Shown piece by piece: positions 18,755 to 27,156 of a stretch of DNA of 41,470 nt (position 1 is its first letter; every line of letters starts with the position of its first letter). Source of the DNA: an uncultured Pedosphaera sp. (lineage in GTDB: Bacteria > Verrucomicrobiota > Verrucomicrobiia > Limisphaerales > Pedosphaeraceae). The stretch spans positions 1 to 41,470 of the forward strand of contig CAIYZC010000470.1 in the NCBI GenBank assembly GCA_903930565.1. Reading direction: 5' to 3'. A model generated the notes under the pieces. That model had not been told where the DNA came from. It saw only the letters and a program-made list of their open reading frames with translations, and made no database searches. The position numbers and the translations under genes were made by a program.

Positions 18755-19870
18755 ATGAACGACTCACTTGTGGACCAGCCGCCGGGCGAAGCCCGAACGC
18801 TCCAATCCGCCACCATCAGCAAATTTGGCCTCTTTTCGAACGAGGAGTTCACCTTTTCCCCGGGCATTAATATCTTCATTGGCCGCAACGGTTGCGGCAA
18901 GTCGCAGCTCCTGAAATTGCTCTATGCCATCGTCAAGGAATGCGGGCACTCCCCGAAAAACGACAGTGTTTTGGACGCCGAAAAACTGGAGCATCGGCTC
19001 GCCGGCAAACTGGCCGGACTTTTCCGCCCCGACAACCAAAGGATCGGGCGGCTCGTCCAACGCGGAACCGGCCGCAGCAGCGCCGCCGTGAGCGCCGGCT
19101 TCAGTGATGGTTCAACGTGCGGCTTCAAGCTCAGCTCCTTGGATCGAATTAGTGGCGCCCGGAGCAATGTCGGCGTGCTTGAGGAGGCCGCCTTTCTCCC
19201 GTCCCGTGAAGCCCTCGCCTTGTTCGAAGGTTTTATTCCCGCCTATGAGAAACGGGAGCTGTCTTTGGATGCGACCTATTATGATCTTTGCGTTGCCTTG
19301 AGCCAGAGCCAGATTCGGGGCCGACGGCACGGCAAATTGCAGGAGTTGGTCAAGCCTTTGGAGCACGAAATGCGGGGCAGGGTCAGCTTGGAAGGGGGGC
19401 GCTTTTACCTCACCGGCCGGGATGGCAGTATCGAGGCCCATCTGGTTTCGGAAGGTTGGCGGAAGTTGGCCGTTTTGGCCCAATTGATCATTAACGGAAC
19501 CCTCACCCAAAATGGGTTTCTCTTTTGGGATGAACCAGAAGCCAATTTGAACCCCGGCATGGTTGTGCAACTTTCCGAAACCTTGCTCCGGCTCGCTCGC
19601 CAAGGCATCCAGGTGTTTGTGGCCAGCCACGATTACCTCTTGACCACGCGGCTCTCCTTGGCCTCGGAATATGCCGGGCAAATACCCGAAGATCTGCGCT
19701 GCCCCGTGAAGTTTTTTGGCTTGGTCCGCCGGGGAGGTGATGAAAAGGGGGTCGCCGTCAGCAGCGGTGCCAAACTCGCTGACTTGGCCGACAATCCCAT
19801 CCTCGCAGAATATGCCGCACTTTACGATTACGAAGGCGGCCTGTTTGAGAAATCCCTTTCCAAAGATTGA
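18755..19870 (+). CDS. SMC/ABC-type AAA family ATPase (AAA_21-like), partner of downstream nuclease
   Basis: This 371-residue protein has the ABC/SMC-like ATPase layout seen in AAA_15/AAA_21 proteins. It begins with an FSNEEFTFSPGINIFIG strand and Walker A GRNGCGKS (43-50). A Q-loop-to-signature insert of about 180 residues follows, then a signature-like stretch SEGWRKLAVLAQL (from Ser232), Walker B FLFWDEPEANLNP (Asp259, Glu260) and a switch histidine in ASHDY (His292). A C-terminal region (about 310-371) has no recognised domain. No TOPRIM domain is evident, unlike OLD nucleases and GajA. The next gene starts 4 bases after the stop and encodes a PD-(D/E)XK-like protein. ATPases of this kind partner with nucleases in Septu and PARIS defence systems; this pair may be functionally similar, but that is inference. 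The ATG at 18755 is preferred, because the upstream in-frame extension overlaps the Hsp70 gene in another frame. Confidence 0.85.
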   Translation: MNDSLVDQPPGEARTLQSATISKFGLFSNEEFTFSPGINIFIGRNGCGKSQLLKLLYAIVKECGHSPKNDSVLDAEKLEHRLAGKLAGLFRPDNQRIGRLVQRGTGRSSAAVSAGFSDGSTCGFKLSSLDRISGARSNVGVLEEAAFLPSREALALFEGFIPAYEKRELSLDATYYDLCVALSQSQIRGRRHGKLQELVKPLEHEMRGRVSLEGGRFYLTGRDGSIEAHLVSEGWRKLAVLAQLIINGTLTQNGFLFWDEPEANLNPGMVVQLSETLLRLARQGIQVFVASHDYLLTTRLSLASEYAGQIPEDLRCPVKFFGLVRRGGDEKGVAVSSGAKLADLADNPILAEYAALYDYEGGLFEKSLSKD

Positions 19871-19874
19871 TGTC

Positions 19875-20450
19875 ATGCCCACCTCGATTGACGTTGAAAA
19901 CCAGCACTTTGCGTTTGGGGACGCCTGGCGGCTGGCCTTCAAATACGATGACAGTGCCCTTTACCGCCGGGGGCCAGAGCGACTCAAAGGTGAATTGGAG
20001 GGGCACAGCCAAGCCACCCGTGCGGTCGACGTGGTCGCGCTCCATCAAGCGGAAGGTCTCCTATTGTTGGAAGCCAAGGACTGTCGTGGGCACGAGATCG
20101 CAAACCGCACCCGGATCAGAAGTGGCGGAATTGCCCTCGAAGTGGCGCTAAAAGTGCGTGACACGGTGGCTGGTTTGTTGGGCGCAGCCCGGAACGAGCC
20201 GGCGAATACCATGCTTTTGGAAGTTTTCAACGCCCTGCGCCAAGGACAGCAGCTCACCGTGGTGTTGTGGTTGGAGGATGATGCGCAACGGGACCCGCTG
20301 ATGGTCAAGCCGCAACTGCAAGCCTTGAACGCCGTACTCAAAAAGCATTTGGCCTGGCTCAATGTGAAATCTTTGGTCCTTTCTTCGCGGGTGGCCAATC
20401 GATTGCGCGACTTGCACGTTTCAAACCTGCCCGGGGCCGGGCAAACGTGA
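19875..20450 (+). CDS. Putative PD-(D/E)XK nuclease-like protein, partner of AAA ATPase
   Basis: This 191-residue protein has a motif typical of the PD-(D/E)XK nuclease core: RAVDVVALH (Asp52), a short hydrophobic strand, then LLLLEAKD (Glu66, Lys68). An alpha helix with basic residues follows, and beta/alpha segments LTVVLWLEDDAQRD and VKSLVLSSRV complete a small Rossmann-like endonuclease fold. I do not recognise a named family. The start codon lies 4 bases after the ATPase stop, so the two are probably co-translated. The best guess is a DNA- or RNA-cleaving effector regulated by the ATPase. The fold assignment rests on one motif and its spacing, hence the moderate confidence. No strong terminator follows. 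Confidence 0.65.
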   Translation: MPTSIDVENQHFAFGDAWRLAFKYDDSALYRRGPERLKGELEGHSQATRAVDVVALHQAEGLLLLEAKDCRGHEIANRTRIRSGGIALEVALKVRDTVAGLLGAARNEPANTMLLEVFNALRQGQQLTVVLWLEDDAQRDPLMVKPQLQALNAVLKKHLAWLNVKSLVLSSRVANRLRDLHVSNLPGAGQT

Positions 20451-20574
20451 CGGACAAAAACGTGGTGCCCGCAAAATCACGGCTCCCTCTGCTGCCGCTT
20501 CGCCAAACCGCGCTTTGCCTTCCGGAGCAATCTTTCCCTGTCTTTTTACCTCTGACCGTTTAGATTTGTTGGTG

Positions 20575-23052
20575 ATGCGATTCCACGTTTTTCGAGTGTT
20601 CGCGGCGGGCTGGCTGGCGTTTGCCGCCGGGGTGCCCGCGCGGGGTGGGGGACTCACGCCGGAGCAAATCCGGCAGTTGCCCCCGCCGGCGGATCATCGC
20701 GTTGATTTTGGGCGGGAGATTCAGCCGCTGCTGGAGCAAAGCTGCCTGCAATGCCACGGCCGCGGGCGGGACAAGGGCGGCTTCCGCTTGGACTCGCGCA
20801 CCACCCTTTTGCGCGGCGGCGATTCGGGTGCGGCGGTGGTGCCGGGTGACAGTGCGGCCAGCCCGTTGATCGCCCTGGTGCAGGGCTTCGATCCCGACAG
20901 TGTCATGCCGAAGAAAGGCACCCGGCTCACCCCGGTGCAAATCGGCCTGCTCCGCGCCTGGATCGACCAAGGCTTGACGTGGGATGCCAACGTGACCTTG
21001 GGCCGTACGGAACCCAAAAACCTCCTGCCTCATGAACCGGTGCTGCCGCCCGGTGAGTCGGCGGACAATCCCATCGACCGACTGCTGGCACCCTACTTCG
21101 CCGCCCGCCAATTCCACCCGTCCGCGCCGGTTTCGGACCGCGTGTTCGCCCGCCGGGTTTACCTGGATGTGATTGGTATGCTGCCGCCGCCCGCCGAGTT
21201 GGATCGTTTCGAGGCTGATTCAGCCCCCGACAAACGGGCCCGTTTGGTGCGCACCCTGCTGGCCGACAACGCCGCCTACGCCCAGCATTGGCTGACGTTC
21301 TGGAATGACGCGCTGCGGAATGATTACCGCGGCACGGGCTATATCGACGGCGGGCGCGAGCAAATCACCGGCTGGCTCTATTCCGCGCTGGCCACCAATA
21401 TGACGTTCGACCGTTTTGTGGCGCAATTGGTCGATCCGCCCCCGGGGGCCACGGGTTTCACCAAGGGCATCGTCTGGCGCGGCGTGGTCAATGCCAGCCA
21501 AACCCCGGAAATGCAGGCCGCGCAAAATATTTCGCAGGTGTTCATGGGCGTGAACCTGAAATGCGCCTCCTGTCACGACAGCTTTATCAACGACCTCACC
21601 CTCGCGGACGCTTACGGTCTCGCGGGCATCTACGCCGGTCACACCTTGGAAATGGTGCAATGCGACAAGCCCACCGGCAAACAGGCCGAACTGCGCTTCC
21701 TGTATCCCGAACTCGGCGCGCTGGACGCCGGGGCCGACAAAACCGCCCGGTTGCGCCGCCTTGCTCAGGTCATCACCGGCCCGCGCGACGCCCGCCTCAC
21801 CCGCACGATTGTGAACCGGCTCTGGCAGCGTTTCCTCGGGCGCGGCTTGGTCGAACCGGTCGATGAAATGGAGAAAGCCCCGTGGAATGCCGATGTCCTC
21901 GATTGGCTGGCCGCCGACCTGACCGCCCGCCATTACGACCTCAAGGAAACCATTTTCCGCATCCTGACCTCCCGCGCCTATCAATTGCCCGCCGTCAGTT
22001 GGCGCGAGCAGGACGGCGCGGATTACGTCTTCCGCGGCCCCTTGGTCCGCCGGCTCACCGCCGAACAGTTCTGCGATGCCGTCAGCAGCGTGACCGGCGT
22101 GTGGCCGAACCAGTCCGCCGCGCAAATCAATTTCAATCTCGGCCGCTCCAATGCTCCCGCGGCCTCGCAATTCCCCGCCCAGTGGGTTTGGTCCCGCACG
22201 AACGCCATCCAAGCCGCGCCTCCCGGTACGGTCTATTTCCGCAAGACCTTTACGCTCCCGCAGCTCCCCACCGTCGCCTTCGCCCTGGCCACCGCCGACA
22301 ACAGCTACACGCTTTATGTCAACGGTCACAAAGCCGGGGCCGGCAACACCCACACGCAAATCGACGCGCTCAACCTCCAGTCGCTGTTGGTCGCGGGGGA
22401 AAACACCATCGCCGTCAGCGCGGTCAATGGTGGGGATGGGCCGAATCCCGCCGGCCTGTTCGTCTATTTATACTTGCGGCGCGAATCCCCCGGCGCCCCG
22501 CCCGAGGTGCTCGATCTCGGCACCGATGCCTCCTGGTCGCAAACCGAGGCCAAGTTCCGCAACTGGGAGAAGTCCGCCCCGGCCACCACCGGCACGAATT
22601 GGCATCCCGTGGTCGTTCAAGGGCCGATGGGTAGCGGTCCCTGGCCGCTCACGGCCCAATTTGAGAGCGCTTTGGCCACCCCGGCCGAAATGGGCCGCAT
22701 CCGGGCCTCCCTCGTCAACGCCGATCCCCTCATGGTCGCCCTCGGCCGCCCGAACCGGGAGCAAGTCGTCACCACCCGTCCCAGCGCCGCCACCACCCTC
22801 CAAGCCTTGGAACTCACCAATGGCCAGGAACTGGCCGGTCGCCTCAAAGCGGGGGCGGAGAAAATCCTCGCCGAACCCGCCGCCCCCGAAGCCTTGGTCG
22901 CCCGCGTCTACACCCGCGCCCTCGGCCGCCCGCCCGGCCTCGCCGAACTGCCCCTTGCGCTGGACCTGCTCGGCCGCCCCGTCCAACCCGCCGGCGTGGA
23001 AGACCTCCTCTGGGCCGTCACCATGCTCCCGGAATTTCAACTGATTTACTGA
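20575..23052 (+). CDS. DUF1549/DUF1553 protein with N-terminal cytochrome C-like domain
   Basis: This 825-residue exported protein is of the planctomycete/verrucomicrobial type. After a signal peptide (about residues 1-24) comes a heme-binding CLQCH motif (Cys57-His61) in a PSCyt1-like domain (HRVDFGREIQPLLEQS to MPKKGTRLTPVQIGLLRAWIDQG). DUF1549 follows (about 145-360; VFARRVYLDVIGMLPPPAEL and a second CxxCH, CASCH at 330-334). DUF1553 follows from about 390 (TRTIVNRLWQRFLGRGLVEP to the C-terminus). A segment of about 100-150 residues (roughly 543-690; VYFRKTFTLP, YTLYVNGHKAGAG) looks like a beta-sandwich inserted within DUF1553. Such proteins pair with DUF1501 proteins, as here (10-base gap); the reaction is not established. 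Start chosen at ATG 20575, which gives a clean signal peptide. Confidence 0.9.
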   Translation: MRFHVFRVFAAGWLAFAAGVPARGGGLTPEQIRQLPPPADHRVDFGREIQPLLEQSCLQCHGRGRDKGGFRLDSRTTLLRGGDSGAAVVPGDSAASPLIALVQGFDPDSVMPKKGTRLTPVQIGLLRAWIDQGLTWDANVTLGRTEPKNLLPHEPVLPPGESADNPIDRLLAPYFAARQFHPSAPVSDRVFARRVYLDVIGMLPPPAELDRFEADSAPDKRARLVRTLLADNAAYAQHWLTFWNDALRNDYRGTGYIDGGREQITGWLYSALATNMTFDRFVAQLVDPPPGATGFTKGIVWRGVVNASQTPEMQAAQNISQVFMGVNLKCASCHDSFINDLTLADAYGLAGIYAGHTLEMVQCDKPTGKQAELRFLYPELGALDAGADKTARLRRLAQVITGPRDARLTRTIVNRLWQRFLGRGLVEPVDEMEKAPWNADVLDWLAADLTARHYDLKETIFRILTSRAYQLPAVSWREQDGADYVFRGPLVRRLTAEQFCDAVSSVTGVWPNQSAAQINFNLGRSNAPAASQFPAQWVWSRTNAIQAAPPGTVYFRKTFTLPQLPTVAFALATADNSYTLYVNGHKAGAGNTHTQIDALNLQSLLVAGENTIAVSAVNGGDGPNPAGLFVYLYLRRESPGAPPEVLDLGTDASWSQTEAKFRNWEKSAPATTGTNWHPVVVQGPMGSGPWPLTAQFESALATPAEMGRIRASLVNADPLMVALGRPNREQVVTTRPSAATTLQALELTNGQELAGRLKAGAEKILAEPAAPEALVARVYTRALGRPPGLAELPLALDLLGRPVQPAGVEDLLWAVTMLPEFQLIY

Positions 23053-23062
23053 CCTCCCGCTT

Positions 23063-24505
23063 ATGCCCACTCCCCACTCTTGGAACCGCCGGGATTTCCT
23101 CAAGACCGCCAGTGCCGCCACGCTGTCCGCCCTGGCGGCGGGTTACGCCCGCGCGTTGCCCGCGCCGCCGCCGGAAAAGATCCAACCCACGGCCGATACG
23201 GTGATCGTCCTCTGGATGGCCGGGGGCATGGCGTCCACGGAAACGTTTGACCCCAAGCGGTACACCCCGTACGCCCCCGGGCTGGCCTCCAAGGAAGTGT
23301 TGTCCACCTTCCCCGCCATCGACACGGCGGTGGACGGGATCAAGATTTCGCAGGGCTTGGAGCGCATCGCCTCGGTCATGGATCGCGGGACGTTGGTGCG
23401 CACCTACACCGCGGGGGATCTGGGGTTCATCCTGCACTCGCGTCATCAATTTCAATGGCACACCGGCTACGCCCCGCCCCAAACGGTCGCCGCCCCGCAC
23501 CTCGGCTCGGTGATCGCCCGCACTTTGGGGCCGCGCGATCCGGCCATGCCCGCGTTCATTGACATCGGGCAACGTTTTGACTTGGGGGAAGGGGAGGAAC
23601 TCAAGGCCTTTCATACCGCCGGTTTTTTGGGGAGCGAGTTTGGACCCTTCGTCATTGCCAATCCTGAGCAGGCCGCCGCGAGTGTCCAACCGCCCGCGGG
23701 CATGAGCCCCGGCCGGTTCGCCAATCGCGACCAGTTCTATCGGCGGTTGGTGGCGCAAACTCCGGTGGGGGAATATGGCAGTGATTTCCAGCAGCAATCC
23801 CTCTTGCGCTCGCTGGACAACGCCCACCGTTTGCTCGGTTCCCCCGCCGCCAAGGCTTTTGACCTCTCGTTGGAACCGCGGGAGAATTACGACAAATACA
23901 ACACCGGCCACTTTGGTTTGGGCTGCCTCTTGGCCCGCCGCCTGACGGAAGCCGGCGCGCGGTTCATTGAACTGACCACCGAGTACATTCCGTTTCTAAA
24001 TTGGGACACCCACGAAAACGGCCACACCCGTCTGGCCGACCTCAAAAAGTCCATCGACGCGCCCATTGCACAATTGGTGCTGGATTTGGAAGCGCGCGGG
24101 CTGCTCGACCGCACCCTCATCGTCTTGGCCAGCGAATTCAGCCGCGACATGCTGGTGGAGGGCAAGGCCGACCACGGGGTGAAAAACCAAGTGGTCGTCC
24201 CCGATGTCATCAACGATCTTAAATACTACGGCATGCACCGGCATTTCACGGACGCCGGCAGTGTCTTGCTCTTCGGCGGCGGCATCAAAAAGGGCCATCT
24301 CCACGGCCGCACGGCCGACGAACGCCCCTGCAAAACCATTGAAGGCCGCGTTGTCATCGAGGACCTCCACGCCACCATTTATCACGCCCTGGGCATCTCG
24401 CCCAAGCTGGCGTATGAAATCGAAAAACGCCCGTTTTACACCACCCGCGACGGTCTCGGCCGGCCGGTGGAGGAGCTCTTCGCGCGGGCTGCGAAAAAAA
24501 TTTAA
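23063..24505 (+). CDS. DUF1501 protein, Tat-exported
   Basis: This 480-residue protein has a twin-arginine signal (NRRDFLKTASAATLSALAAG, residues 9-28), so it is probably exported folded. DUF1501 proteins have an alkaline phosphatase/sulfatase-like fold and are encoded next to DUF1549/DUF1553 cytochrome proteins across Planctomycetes and Verrucomicrobia. Family segments seen here are VIVLWMAGGMASTETFDPK, RHQFQWHTGYAP, FIELTTEYIPFLNWDTHENGH and LIVLASEFSRD. The Trp-Asp-Thr-His and Glu-Phe-Ser-Arg stretches are likely active-site elements. The substrate is unknown; a polysaccharide- or sulfate-related role is often suspected. It forms an operon with the preceding gene. Confidence 0.92.
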   Translation: MPTPHSWNRRDFLKTASAATLSALAAGYARALPAPPPEKIQPTADTVIVLWMAGGMASTETFDPKRYTPYAPGLASKEVLSTFPAIDTAVDGIKISQGLERIASVMDRGTLVRTYTAGDLGFILHSRHQFQWHTGYAPPQTVAAPHLGSVIARTLGPRDPAMPAFIDIGQRFDLGEGEELKAFHTAGFLGSEFGPFVIANPEQAAASVQPPAGMSPGRFANRDQFYRRLVAQTPVGEYGSDFQQQSLLRSLDNAHRLLGSPAAKAFDLSLEPRENYDKYNTGHFGLGCLLARRLTEAGARFIELTTEYIPFLNWDTHENGHTRLADLKKSIDAPIAQLVLDLEARGLLDRTLIVLASEFSRDMLVEGKADHGVKNQVVVPDVINDLKYYGMHRHFTDAGSVLLFGGGIKKGHLHGRTADERPCKTIEGRVVIEDLHATIYHALGISPKLAYEIEKRPFYTTRDGLGRPVEELFARAAKKI

Positions 24506-24513
24506 ATCTGCTA

Positions 24514-24541
24514 TTGCAATCCCGCTGGTTTGCGTTAAATT
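24514..24541 (+). promoter_or_regulatory. Probable tRNA-Gly promoter
   Basis: TTGCAA (24514-24519) is spaced 16 bases from TAAATT (24536-24541), 18 bases ahead of the mature tRNA 5' end. The position and AT-rich context fit a sigma-70-type tRNA promoter. Confidence 0.5.
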
Positions 24542-24559
24542 CTTTGTGTCGCGCAGGAA

Positions 24560-24636
24560 GCGAGCGTAGCTCAGTCTGGTAGAGCATCACCTTGCCAAGG
24601 TGAACGTCGAGGGTTCGAATCCCTTCGCTCGCTCCA
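24560..24636 (+). tRNA. tRNA-Gly (anticodon GCC)
   Basis: A full cloverleaf can be drawn. The acceptor GCGAGCG (24560-24566) pairs with CGCTCGC (24626-24632), and the D stem is GCTC/GAGC. The anticodon stem is TCACC/GGTGA around the loop TTGCCAA with anticodon GCC (24594-24596). The T arm is GAGGG/CCCTT with loop TTCGAAT. The discriminator is T, and CCA is encoded (24634-24636). It reads GGC and GGT codons, which suits a GC-rich genome. Confidence 0.97.
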
Positions 24637-24659
24637 TCTTCAAACTTCGGTTTGAAGAT
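24636..24659 (+). terminator. Hairpin abutting the tRNA 3' end
   Basis: ATCTTCAAAC (24636-24645) and GTTTGAAGAT (24650-24659) form a perfect 10-bp stem with a TTCG tetraloop; the stem begins on the last A of CCA. The tract after it is pyrimidine-rich but not a pure T-run, so this may be a terminator or a 3' processing signal. Confidence 0.5.
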
Positions 24660-24889
24660 AGGACTTCTTCCTTTCTCTCAATTGCAGCTTCGTAAGGCGA
24701 TTTGCAAATTCAATCGCTACGTCATGTTCGCCCACGTTCCCCCTCCCCGCAGGATGCCCATTCTATTCCGCAGCCCCCCGCGAAATTCAGTGGCGGAAGA
24801 TGAATATCCCTCACTCCGGGTGATTGCGGGGCCATAGGCGGTTTGTGTTCGACAAGTCGGGTAAGAGAGGCTATCATTTAGTCATTCAT

Positions 24890-25090
24890 ATGCGCGTTGA
24901 AATCGAGCAGGAAGAGGATGGCCGTTGGCTCACCGAGATTCCTGAGCTTCCCGGCGTGATGGCCTACGGGGCAACGCCGGAAGAAGCGGTTGCCCGCGCC
25001 CAGGCACTCGCGCTGCGCGTGCTGGCGGATCGCTTGGAGAACGGTGAGCCCGTGCCGCAATTGATCGAGGTTTTCTTCGTCGCAGCATGA
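24890..25090 (+). CDS. hicB: HicB-family antitoxin (short form)
   Basis: This 66-residue protein is almost only the partial RNase H-like HicB fold: MRVEIEQEEDGRWLTEIPELPGVMAYGATPEEAVARAQ contains the typical E-x-G-x-W, PELPG and G-x-T-x-EEA motifs. HicB neutralises the HicA mRNA interferase by direct binding. A C-terminal HTH or ribbon-helix-helix DNA-binding domain, common in longer HicB proteins, is absent, so autoregulation by this protein alone is doubtful. hicB precedes hicA and overlaps it by ATGA. Start chosen at ATG 24890; an upstream in-frame start at 24824 would add 22 residues unlike the family. Confidence 0.85.
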   Translation: MRVEIEQEEDGRWLTEIPELPGVMAYGATPEEAVARAQALALRVLADRLENGEPVPQLIEVFFVAA

Positions 25091-25302
25091 GCCAATGGGG
25101 GGCCAGGAAGGCGCGACTGATTCTCGCCGCGCTACTTCGCATTGGTTGGCGTCTCAAACGTCAAGCCGGTGGATCGCATCGTGTTTTGGAACGTTCTGGT
25201 TGGCCTGATTTCGTATTCGCCTTCCATGATGGCGAGGAACTGGGACCCCGGATGTTGGCAAGGGTGGCTCGCCGAACCGGCCTCCGGCCGGAAGATTTGT
25301 GA
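25087..25302 (+). CDS. hicA: HicA-family mRNA interferase toxin
   Basis: This 71-residue protein has a dsRBD-like fold: LAALLRIGWRLKRQAGGSHRVL matches the HicA pattern, with the catalytic histidine in GSH (His31). FAFHDGEELGPRMLARVARRTGL corresponds to the usual H-x-G-x-E-L and R-x-x-G-L C-terminal half. HicA cleaves mRNA when freed from HicB. The gene overlaps hicB by 4 bases, which supports coupled translation. It looks intact, with no missing key residue. Confidence 0.87.
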   Translation: MSQWGARKARLILAALLRIGWRLKRQAGGSHRVLERSGWPDFVFAFHDGEELGPRMLARVARRTGLRPEDL

Positions 25303-25360
25303 TTCGCCATGGCCCGGCCCCTCCCGTTGTGTGCGATCCGGACGAGTCCACGGTGGCAGG

Positions 25361-25376
25361 CAACGGCTAGCCGTTG
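25361..25376. promoter_or_regulatory. 16-bp perfect palindrome downstream of hicA
   Basis: CAACGGCTAGCCGTTG is fully self-complementary. It can be an operator, or a 6-bp stem with a CTAG loop; TTTT appears about 6 bases later, so a weak terminator for the HicBA unit is also possible. The rest of 25303-25684 shows no gene. Confidence 0.35.
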
Positions 25377-25562
25377 GCGCGGTTTTGCCCAAGCACAACC
25401 CCCTTGCTGAGTTCAGACTTGCGCGGATCACCCATCAAAATCCCGGTTTGAAAGCCGGACATCGTCCGTTTTCTCAATTACAATCCATTTGAATTCCCTG
25501 GCCGGGTTTTTTCCGCCCGGACTTTGCCAAATTCCGGTTGGCCCATTGCCCGCGCCAACGTG

Positions 25563-25579
25563 ATATTCACCGTGAATAT
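25563..25579. promoter_or_regulatory. Operator-like dyad upstream of malic enzyme
   Basis: ATATTCAC (25563-25570) and GTGAATAT (25572-25579) are perfect 8-bp arms with one base between. The site is about 105 bases upstream of the malic enzyme start and looks like a binding site for a dimeric regulator. Confidence 0.4.
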
Positions 25580-25684
25580 GAATGTTTGCGGCTTGATGAC
25601 CGATCCCGGCTCCTTCCCGCTTTCCGGCGGGGGAAGCCCCGGCGGTCGCGATGTTCGCATCATCCCAACCCTTCTCTGCCTCCC

Positions 25685-27124
25685 ATGAGCCACCAAACCC
25701 TGCCCCGACCTTCGGTCAGCTACAGCTTCATCATGCGGTTGTCCTATCCCAACCGCATCGGCATGTTCGCCCGTCTCACCCAGGCCATTGGCCGCGCGGG
25801 CGGCGATCTCGGCGCGGTGGATATCGTGGACCCGGATGCCAAACGCATGACGCGTGACATCACCGTCCGCGCCCGCGATGAGGAGCACATGGAGGCGATT
25901 GTCGCCGCGGTTCGAAAAGTGCCGGATATCACCGTGGGCCATGTCTCGGACCAGGTTTTTCTGCTGCATTTGGGCGGGAAGATCTCCATTCAAAACAAAG
26001 TCCCGGTCACCAACCGCGAATCCTTATCCATGGCCTACACGCCCGGTGTCGCGCGCGTCTGCACCGCCATCGCCGAGCACCCGGACAAGGCTTGGCAATT
26101 GACGATCAAAGGCAATTCCGTGGCCGTGGTCAGCGACGGCTCGGCGGTTTTGGGCCTGGGAAACATCGGGCCGGAGGCGGCCATGCCCGTCATGGAAGGC
26201 AAGGCCATGCTCTTTCGCGAGTTTGGTGGCGTTGATGCCTATCCCATCTGCCTTCGTACGCAGGACACCGAGGAAATCATCCGCACCGTGGCGAACCTAT
26301 CCGTGGGTTTTGGCGGCATCAACCTGGAGGACATCTCCGCGCCCCGTTGTTTTGAGATCGAGCGGCGCTTGCAGGAGATGCTCGACATTCCGGTCTTTCA
26401 CGACGACCAACACGGCACGGCGGTGGTCGTGCTGGCGGCGCTGCTGAACGCCGGCCGCTTGGGCAAGCGTCCGCTGGCCAAAATGCGCGTGGTCATTCTC
26501 GGCGCCGGCGCGGCGGGCACGGCCATCGCCAACATCCTCCTGCACGCCGGGGTGGGGGATGTGGTGGTCTGCGACCGCGAAGGCATTCTCAACGCCCGCA
26601 CCCGCCCCGGTCTGAACCCCGCCAAGGCGGTCTTGGCCGCCGCGACCAATCCCCGCGACCTCAGCGGTTCGGTGGCGGTCGCGCTGAAAGGGGCCAATGT
26701 GCTCGTCGGCGTTTCCGGACCGAACTTGGTCACCGCCGAGCAACTCCAACTCATGGCCGCCAAGCCCATTGTTTTCGGCCTGGCCAACCCCATTCCGGAA
26801 ATCATGCCCGAGGCCGCCGCGGACATCGCTTGGATCATGGCCACCGGCCGCAGCGATTACCCCAACCAAATCAACAACGTCCTGGCCTTTCCCGGAATTT
26901 TCCGCGGCGCGTTGGATGTCCGCGCCCGGTGTGTGAATGAGGCCATGAAACTCGCCGCCGCCGAGGCCATCGCCGCCTGTGTCGGCCCCCGCGAACTTGG
27001 ACCGGAATATATCATCCCCAGCGTCTTCAATCGGTCGGTGGTGGAGCGCGTCGCCGCCGCCGTGACCGCCGCCGCCCGCAAAACCGGCGTGGCCCGCAAG
27101 GGCGCGCTCAAGTCGGCGCATTGA
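25685..27124 (+). CDS. NAD(P)-dependent malic enzyme with N-terminal ACT domain
   Basis: The enzyme decarboxylates malate oxidatively to pyruvate. At 479 residues, an ACT-type regulatory domain (about 10-85; [22 protein letters not shown]) precedes the bacterial short-form malic enzyme. The N-terminal catalytic domain has [41 protein letters not shown] and the metal-site stretch [11 protein letters not shown]. The nucleotide-binding domain has [14 protein letters not shown]. The ACT domain suggests control by an amino acid or similar small ligand (inference). ATG 25685 starts just before the ACT domain; longer in-frame starts run into non-coding sequence. NAD versus NADP preference cannot be told by eye. 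Confidence 0.93.
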   Translation: MSHQTLPRPSVSYSFIMRLSYPNRIGMFARLTQAIGRAGGDLGAVDIVDPDAKRMTRDITVRARDEEHMEAIVAAVRKVPDITVGHVSDQVFLLHLGGKISIQNKVPVTNRESLSMAYTPGVARVCTAIAEHPDKAWQLTIKGNSVAVVSDGSAVLGLGNIGPEAAMPVMEGKAMLFREFGGVDAYPICLRTQDTEEIIRTVANLSVGFGGINLEDISAPRCFEIERRLQEMLDIPVFHDDQHGTAVVVLAALLNAGRLGKRPLAKMRVVILGAGAAGTAIANILLHAGVGDVVVCDREGILNARTRPGLNPAKAVLAAATNPRDLSGSVAVALKGANVLVGVSGPNLVTAEQLQLMAAKPIVFGLANPIPEIMPEAAADIAWIMATGRSDYPNQINNVLAFPGIFRGALDVRARCVNEAMKLAAAEAIAACVGPRELGPEYIIPSVFNRSVVERVAAAVTAAARKTGVARKGALKSAH

Positions 27125-27156
27125 CGCTCGGGCGCGGGTCTGGCAGCTTCGTCCGC

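Noticed and set aside
14011-18900. Long minus-strand open frames opposite the Hsp70 genes
   Set aside because: Low-complexity Gly/Arg-rich composition and full overlap with well-supported Hsp70 genes.
24652-24837. 61-codon frame between tRNA-Gly and hicB
   Set aside because: It starts inside the hairpin that abuts the tRNA and shows no protein-like pattern.
25502-25520. CCGGG/CCCGG hairpin with a T-rich loop before malic enzyme
   Set aside because: Only a 5-bp stem, with the T-run inside the loop instead of after the stem; not a credible terminator.
24560-25684. Search for a duplicated tRNA-Gly 3' end as attachment site
   Set aside because: No second copy of the tRNA 3' end or integrase gene was seen in the window.
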